From contig NC_134830.1 of NCBI RefSeq assembly GCF_004210375.1, positions 46,071,094-46,135,093 on the forward strand: a stretch of 64,000 bases of DNA, read 5' to 3'. Numbering within the stretch: position 1 is the stretch's first letter; every line of letters starts with the position of its first letter. This document shows positions 38,301 through 47,300 of the stretch, one piece after another. The notes below the pieces were generated by a model that saw nothing but the letters and a program-made list of their open reading frames with translations, had not been told where the DNA came from and searched no databases. The translations under genes and the position numbers were made by a program. The DNA comes from Tachypleus tridentatus (lineage: Eukaryota; Arthropoda; Merostomata; Xiphosura; Limulidae).

Positions 38301-41300
38301 TTTATTAAACTTTAGAGGCTTATTTGAACGGTTTAAAAATTAGAAACTTTAGGGCTCGTGAAGATAGAATTACCAAGTCTTTCAGACGGAATTTCGCTTA
38401 AGGCTGTAAATCTAAAGGCCCAAGGTCCGAACGGCTAAATACTGCTGAACAGGTTCCGAATTTACATATGCGGAAGATATTGCTCACTAAGACAATAATC
38501 TCCCTCCCAGTGGCACAGCGAAGTGTCTGCGGACTTATAACGATAGAAACTGGGTTTCGATGCCTATGTTGGGCAGAGTACAGATAGACCATTGTATACT
38601 TTGTGCTTAAGTATAAACAACAATTTGCTGTTCGATTAATAGTAGTGAGGTAGTCGGTGAGTGTTGTCCGCTGGCTGCCCGTCACTAGTGAGCAACTAGC
38701 CCATGTGTCACAAACTTTTCATTAGTTTCCCTTCTCTGAAGAGTCGTTAGCCCTCTTCTGGTGAACAGTTAACACACATGTCGTATGTTGCTCACATTGA
38801 AAATACCAGATATCAACTTTCAACAGAATATGGTCAGTTACATTGATCGAAAGTATTTTGATCGGATTAGAATATTTCAATAATAGACTGAACAAATTAC
38901 TGAGTCATTAGTTTATGTATAAGGAAGAACAAAATAACTTATAACTATATTGAAGTTGTTTTTGTGTTTTAATTTTTTTAAGAGCTTAAATTAGCAAATA
39001 CCAGTTCTACACCATAGTTAAACACATTTTTGAAATAAATTTACGTTTACCTCAGGCTATTGTAATATGATTCAGGTTTGGAATGATATTTTGATAATTT
39101 ATAGCCCTCGGGATCTACAGACAGGTTGGTGAGGAGCTTCGGGGACAGTTTCCGTTTGCCAGTGTAGTAGGTGATGTTGCAGAAGCTGTGTAAGTACACA
39201 AAATTGTTAATCTTTACAAACTATTGGTGTTTCGTGTGCCTTGTATGATTCTTTTATAATCACGGAAATACTTTTGACGTGCAGCTGAAATAGCGCGCAT
39301 GTTGCTTGGCAATATGGCCAAAACCTCGTGTTTGTGAAAATCAAACTTTACGGTCTGTGCATGCTAGCTATTGAAAAGGGTGAAATCATTTTAAAGTGTG
39401 GTAAGAATCCTGTCTTTTCATAATTCGTTCGTCAAAACACTGATGGTTAACTTTTGTTTCTCCAGTTAAATTGTCTGGACATTTTTAAATAAAAATTATT
39501 AAAGTAACAAACGATTAATGGAAGTTTAACGAAAATATTGATTCGCATCTTGTAGGTTTTTTGACAATATTTTATTTCTCCATGTTTGATGTATGCACGT
39601 ATTTCAATTTAATTGTGCTATTTTAATATTTCTCACTTCATTGTTTTGTGGCTACTAACGTTTGTACACTTACACATTGTAATAGGTATGCACGTTTACT
39701 GCTACTATAGGTTTATACAAACCAATGAAATATATCACTTTTAAAATGTAGAAACAACACTCCGGAAAATGCTTAATGTTTATTTTACCATCTAGGGGAA
39801 GGAAGTATAGTGTAAGTATTCCTTTTGTCATGGTGACCAGAAGAAACGACAAACAGAAGAACGTCACCGTCGTCTCATGGGACTTCAGTGATTGTACTAG
39901 TTTAGAGAAGTTTATACAAGAAGAAAGTGTGCCTATTTTTGTAAGTTGCTTGTTTGTGTATACACGATGAATTTCACTCGGAAACATCTTTGTAATTATT
40001 TAAGTTCGTTAATAAACGAGAAGGGACTTAGGATGATTTTCAGTACGTCTTTGAAAGTTTCTTTTCATTGTTGTAAATGACACTTCAAAATATAATCTCA
40101 AAAACACTTAACATAAAACAGGCTTAACATTGACCCAAGTTTATAGCCGAGTTTTTTTTAATTTTATGGCTGTTTTTTATTAAGTATATCAAAAAGTCAG
40201 AATTTCAAAAGTGTAATAATTTGTATCACAATATATACCCCTGTTTCAAGCTTTCACAAATACACCTGAGCAAATGGTGAATACTAAACAAACCAAACAC
40301 CGTCATGTAGCTAATGTGGAAAATTAAAAGGGTTTTTTGTTTGGTTTGGTTTTTCTTATGAAAATTAAAGTATTTTGAAACAATAAAACATCGATATTAG
40401 TTTGGTCTTAGTTGTAAATATAGTAGAGTTTTACTTATATTCACATAGTGAATACGAGTGTAAACCTCAAGCTAATTTACGCACTGTTGTTTTCGTTTTA
40501 TTTCAAGGTCAATATAAAGTTTGTAAAATCTTTAAAAGTTCTATTTTTAAAATAGAAGAATAAAATAGATAGTTGTAACCATCACGAATTATTTCTGTTC
40601 GTTTTTTTTCAGTTTAGATTCAGAGATTCATACAACCAAAGTAAAAATGAGAGAGAATAGAACTTTCACTTTCGTACAGTCAGAGTAAGAATAAAACTTT
40701 GATATTTACGATTAGAGTAAGAATACAGTCGTAAACATGATGTGGAAATCGTTCAACTCGTTTTTCCCCCATTTAAGCATATTGTGAGTTTTTAACGTTT
40801 GATTTAAGCATTATTTAAAAATGTACAAAACGGTATTAGTATTTAAACTCACTTTTGTTAATTATTGTAGAGAAACATCGCTATTATTTAAAGAACATTG
40901 TATGAATCTCGTAAAATTATCCATGCGATCTTTTCGCAAACCTAAATATAAACAGCTAGTTAATTGTCTTCTCTTAAATCATTTGTTTTCCCTTATATGT
41001 TGTATTCTGAGCTTATTTGTAACGTTTTTACATTATGTATTCTGAGCTTATCTGTCACGTTTTTACATTATGTATTCTGAGCTTATCTGTCCCGTTTTTA
41101 CATTTTGTTTTCTGAGCTTATCTGTCACGTTTTTACATTATGTATTCTGAGCTTATCTGTCACGTTTTTACATTATGTTTTTTGAGCTTATCTGTCACGT
41201 TTTTACATTATGTATTATGAGCATGTCTGTCACGTTTTTACATTATGTATTCTGAGCTTATCTGTCACGTTTTTACATTATGTATTCTGAGCTTATCTGT

Positions 41301-44300
41301 CACGTTTTTACATTTTGTTTTCTGAGCTTATCTGTGAGCTTATCTGTCACGTTTTTACATTATGTATTCTGAGCATGTCTGTCACGTTTTTACATTATGT
41401 ATTCTGAGCTTATCTGTCACGTTTTTACATTTTGTTTTCTGAGCTTATCTGTCACGTTTTTACATTATATATTCTGAGCATGTCTGTCACGTTTTTACAT
41501 TATGTATTCTGAGCTTATCTGTCACGTTTTTACATTATGTATTCTGAGCTTATCTGTCACGTTTTTACATTATGTATTCTGAGCTTATCTGTCACGTTTT
41601 TACATTATGGAAGGAAACGCGAAATTTATTGTGCTTCTCAATAAACAAGCACTGAACCAGGAATTTCAGTTTCCACTGTTTGTAGGCATATTGATTCAGA
41701 GTAAACTTCTTATTTGGCATTGTTATTCTACTTTCTTTGAAAAACGAACAAACAACATTGCTGTAAGTTAGACACTATTGTTTGTATGATAGAAAGAATA
41801 ATTCAAATGTATTTCAGTTCAGTTCAGTTTTTTTTTAATTGCCACTAAATACGGCGTAAATTTTGGTGTGTTTTTTTTCAGTTGGACCTAACATCAAAGA
41901 AATTATAAACAGAAAAGTTTTATATTTAGCCGAAATGTTTTAGGCCCGACATGGCCGAGAGTCGCGGGTTCGAATCCTCGTTGTACTAAACATGCTCGCC
42001 CTTTCAGCTGAGGGGACGTTATAATGTTACTGTCAATCCCACTATTCGTTGATAAAAGAGTGGCCCAAGAGTTGGTGGTGGGTGATGATGACTAGCTGCC
42101 TTCCCTTTAGTCTTACACTGCTAAATTAGGGACGGCTAGCGCAGATATCCCTTGTGTAGCTTTGCGCGAAATTCAAGAACAAACCGAAATGCTTTAGGCT
42201 CAGTTGTTTTTACAACGGAACACTTCGCATGATATTCAGGTCTTTGTTACTATTATCAGATATGCTACATATAAAGTTATACGTTTCTCCAGGCTGATTT
42301 AAATGTAGTCATATTCGTATTCACTTTGATAAGTGTTAAAGAGTATAACAATACTCTCTCGAATTTATTACTAACATTTCAATTGGTTAAATTCGGTTTT
42401 TGGCCCGGCTTCGCCAGGTGGTTAGGACTCTCGACTTGCAATCTGAGGGTCACAAGTTCGAATCCCCGTCCCACCAAATATGCTCCTCCTTTCAGCCGCG
42501 GATGGTTATAAAGTGCGGTCAATCCCGCTATTCGTTGGTAAAAGAGTAGCCCAAGAGTTGGCAGTGGGTGGTGATGACTAGCTGCCTTCCCTTTAGTCTT
42601 ACACTGCTAAATTATGGACGACTAGTACAGATAGCCCTCTTGTAGCTTTGCACGAAATTCAAAACAAAAAATTCAGCTTTCTTTCACCCTGTTTTTGCGC
42701 GTGTGAGTTGATTGATTTGTTTGTTCACTCTACAGCCAGAGGTGAACGACTTGACTTATGTGGCTTTACGTCAGCTAAACAGACCACTCGCTATCTTGGT
42801 TGGGTCTACAGCACAGATATTACGAGAAGAACAGATATTTTCAAAGTTGGCATTCGAACAGCGACAACTAAAGCAGATATCTTTATCCTGGCTGGACAGG
42901 TAAAAAAACAAAAGTTTTTCTTGTGTTCCTCCTGTAAGGAATGTTTACTGAAATAGTAAACACTTGTTTACAGCATTTTACTTCTTGAAATTGTCTTTCT
43001 TGTATAGTTTTGCGTGAAATACGAGAGAAAAATTATAAAACGAATCATAATCACTGACTTTCGTTCTTTTTTTTAGAAAGTTTAAATATTTGTCAAATCC
43101 TGCGTCTTATTATTTTTTTAAAGTTAAGCCCAAAGCTACACAATGGGTTATGAGGGCTCTGACCACCACGGATATCGAAACCAGGTTTTTAGCGTTATAA
43201 GCCCGCAGACATAACCGCTGTGCTAGAGGTGGGACATGCGTCTTAACTAAGTGACATTCTGTAATACGTACGTAACACATTAAGGTATAAATATTAACTT
43301 AGCTATACTTCAGAATTGCAGAATTGAACGTGAATTTCTCCTATAATAAATAGTGGTTAACGTACAGTCTTCGAGATTTAGCCTACGTTTGTATACCGTA
43401 AATAAATTATAATTTATTCTGATCTACAAAAAATAATTGAAATTTCAGTGTTAACTTTAATTTGAAGAGAAATGCAACAAGATAATTAGAGAAATCTATG
43501 AAATAATCAAATGTTACTCGTGTTTAAATTGTTGGATGCACAAAGCCTTCGTTATCGTGTTATTACGAGTGCTTATTGTTCTATAAAAGTAGCCTTGTGT
43601 AAGGTTAAGTTCAGTGGTTGGTTGGTTGGTTTGGTGTTTTAATGGCGCAAAACAACTAGGCTATTCAACGGACGGAAATGTTAGATATCTTACAATCGGA
43701 GCTGACAAGAGGGTTCTGGCATAAATAAATAACAGAAGTAGAGCAACAGAATGTTGGTTTATGGTTAAATATTCAGAAAATATGATCTAACAGTTGTATG
43801 ACCGTACAATATTCAGAAAATATGATCTCATAGTTGTATGACCGTACTGTTGATTTCTGTGTCGAATAAAAATATGTTAGACATTTTATAATAGGAATTA
43901 ACAAAAGGCTGAGTACTGGAAACAACGTGAGACACTTTGTAGGATGTCAGTGACATACTATAAACCATAACGATTACTGCTGTTCTATACTCAAAACTAC
44001 TACTACACAATGGACTTAGTGCTCTCTGTCCACCGTGAGGAACTGAGCCACGTATTTCAGCGTTGTAAGACTTCAACGTTACAGCTGACCCTCCGGAGGT
44101 CAGAATCTTAACGAAAAAACAACTTGCGGTACTGCGATAATTTAAGGTACTAGAAGAAAACAACAAATGATTTCTTTATATCTGAACCCATCTTTACTGC
44201 ATTATTATTGCTATAATATTAGAACATAATTTAACATTTTGAGATAATTATTAACACGTTTAGTATTAAAGCATTGGTTGTTGTTAATGTTGTATTCAAA

Positions 44301-47300
44301 TAGATATGACAAGGTTTTTGTATTTTACCCCCTTAGTGAATCTGATGTTGGTGTCGCCTTCCTGAAGAACTATAATGTGACACAAAAAGAAATATTGCCA
44401 GTCCTAACTGTCATCAATTACAAAGAGGTGAGGAGTCTATAAACATAAGTGCCACCCCTTAGTAATAACAGTTCTCAGGTATCCGTTTGTAAACCTTAAA
44501 ACCGTAATATGAACAAGTCTGTGTCCTTAGTCACTGCACTGATATTTATTCAGTAAAAGTGAAAGCTTTGTCTAGACGTTTAACGAAATATTTTGTAGTA
44601 AAACGATCGAAAATATTAATATATATGTTATGCAACTATATATATAAGTTTCACCTTTTAATATCTAAATAGATTTTAACACCATTCATGATTAATTAGG
44701 TTTTGTAACAAGTTTTGGTTATTTTGTCTTTGCACGTTTTAGATTACATTTTAAGATATTTTTACCTCATTGTTTTGTGGATGCTCTCAACGTTCAGCTG
44801 ATGTTAATTTCTCATATATACTGTTACTACTACGTTTTTATCTTATATAGATTTTACTTTATCCATTTTTAAACTTTCTGTTTTAACATACTATCTTTCA
44901 CCATTTTTATTCGCCGAATACACAGTAATCATTACAAGTAGCATTCTGCTACTGGTTTATGTGCTACATCATGAGAATTGCTACCAGTCTTTAAGTTTGT
45001 TACGTATTATAATTTATTCCGACGAGTTTCCGACTTATTATGTTACGTACGCTACATATTACAGGAAATTTTAATTTAGAAGTTAATTAAATGTCAATAT
45101 TTATTCAGTTTATTATATTTGCCAACAAGATTTACACGCACAATTTCCTTTCTTAACACAAAAATATTTTAATATTAAAAAAAAAACAATTTATAATAAC
45201 TATTATCAATAGTTATAACAAATATTTGTAGTTTTTCGATTAATAAACGTTTATCACAATTACGGATTATGAGGCTTATAGTATACTGACTGTAGTAAAT
45301 TAACAGTATTCTAAAACTGTCTTTTACCGCGTCGATTTATAAACTTTAGACGAAGTTCTAGAAAGCTCAGTTGGCCCGACAATATTCGAAGGTAAGCTTG
45401 TGCTTTCGTAAAACGTATATTGTTGATTCTTACTCTCGAGAATCTTCTACAGATTTAGAGAATAGGCAGGATTTACGTAATGCACATTTAGCAGTGTAAG
45501 TTACATACATTTCTAAATATATATTAAATTGAAACAAAGAAACTGATTTATGTGCTACATTCAAAAGAACTGCTAGTGGTATATGTACTACACTCATAAG
45601 AACTGGTACTGATCTATGAACTACACTCATAAGAACTGCTATTCCTTAAATTTATATTTCTCAGTTAGTTATATTGTAAATCTTGATAAGTGTTCCTTGT
45701 ATTTTTAATAAAACTATAAACTTCTCTATTACAAAACAAATATTTATAAAGTGTTTGTTTTTTCGTGTATAGAATGTATTCTACATGCACCCTAACAACT
45801 CCTATAGTAACGAAGAATTAGAAAACTGGTTTTCTCTTGTGAGCAATAGTCAGATTGAAATTACAGGTAAGGGTATAAACATTTCATATCAGACTTCTCT
45901 CTGTCGTGTTTTTTTTATGTTTGATTAAAACAAAATTATCGGTAATTAACAGGTCGTGTTGTTTTGTGTGTGTGTTTTTTTTTCTTTCGGTACCTGTACT
46001 CTGTATGGTAGGTATTGTTTTCTAATTATTATCACCCTAGTAGAATATATGATTGTGTGCTTTGTTATACCCCTTATTTTTCGATCAGTGGTTGAACAGA
46101 AAAGTTAAATGTTTGAACATTTCAATGTTTTAGGAAGTCGTCATTTGTCCCGATACATTTTACTTGTAACAAAAAAAATTCAATGACACCAAAATGTTTT
46201 TATTCAGACACGCGTAAATAAAAAACACACAAAAACACAAAACCATATAAATCAAGCGCATTTGGAAGATGGACATTTCTTCATCATGGATAAAATGAGA
46301 ACAACTAAGTGAAGTGTAAGAAAAGGTTAGAGTGATATCCGCAGCTAAGAAGAAAAAGTCCTAGAATTACCAGACGTTCTAGTTTGTTGTGTTCCCATAA
46401 GAAATAGTAAGTTTCAAAGAAAAGTTGGAGAAATTTACTGTTAAGTTGTTTACATTTATCATTATAAGGCTTAAATGTTCGAACTTTTAATCTTCTGTTA
46501 ATGACTTTACGTGTTTATATTCACGTTGTAATCAGGACATCTACCGGAAGGGAAATGGAAACCTTTGCAACCAGACTTTAACTACCTGAAGCGCATGGAA
46601 CAAGAAGCCGTCAACATCCGGGAACATACAGGAATGGATAAGTACGAACGTCGCGAGGACAGCATGGAAGCGAAGGACGACAGTTATTCATCGGCTCGAG
46701 TTCAGGTTTCTGATGATACAGGTTTGTTGAGTATTCTATAAACCAGTTAATTTTGTTGCTATTTGTAAGTAAATAGATATAAATTACTGAAATTCGGTGT
46801 TGTTGTCGCTTGATTACAACAACAAAACCTTATTGAGTGTGAATAAAATTTCATATTTTATTTACGAAATGATTATGAAATTATTATTAAAGCCATTCAA
46901 GAGTATAATTTGGTTGCCTGAATTTAGTTCTGTTATTTCACAACGTAACCTATCTGCATCACAATAGACCCAAACCAGGATAAATATTATTTTAGTATTA
47001 TAAAAATTGTTAATAAAATAATAAGTGACATATATAGAGTTAAGTTATATATATATATTCTATTTTATAGTAGTTTTTATTGAAATTCCGTTAATGGACT
47101 ATAATTAGTATACATCCATTTGAAAAAGTCAACAAATAACGGTTAAAATATTTCTTTGATCCTTGATGACGAGAAACTCACTTGCAATAAAAATGTATCT
47201 CAGAACGACTGGTATGGATATTAACACTTTCATTGATAAGGAGAGAACAACATTTCAACTTTCCTAGGACATCTTCTTAGGAAAGACCTAGGAAGGTGTT

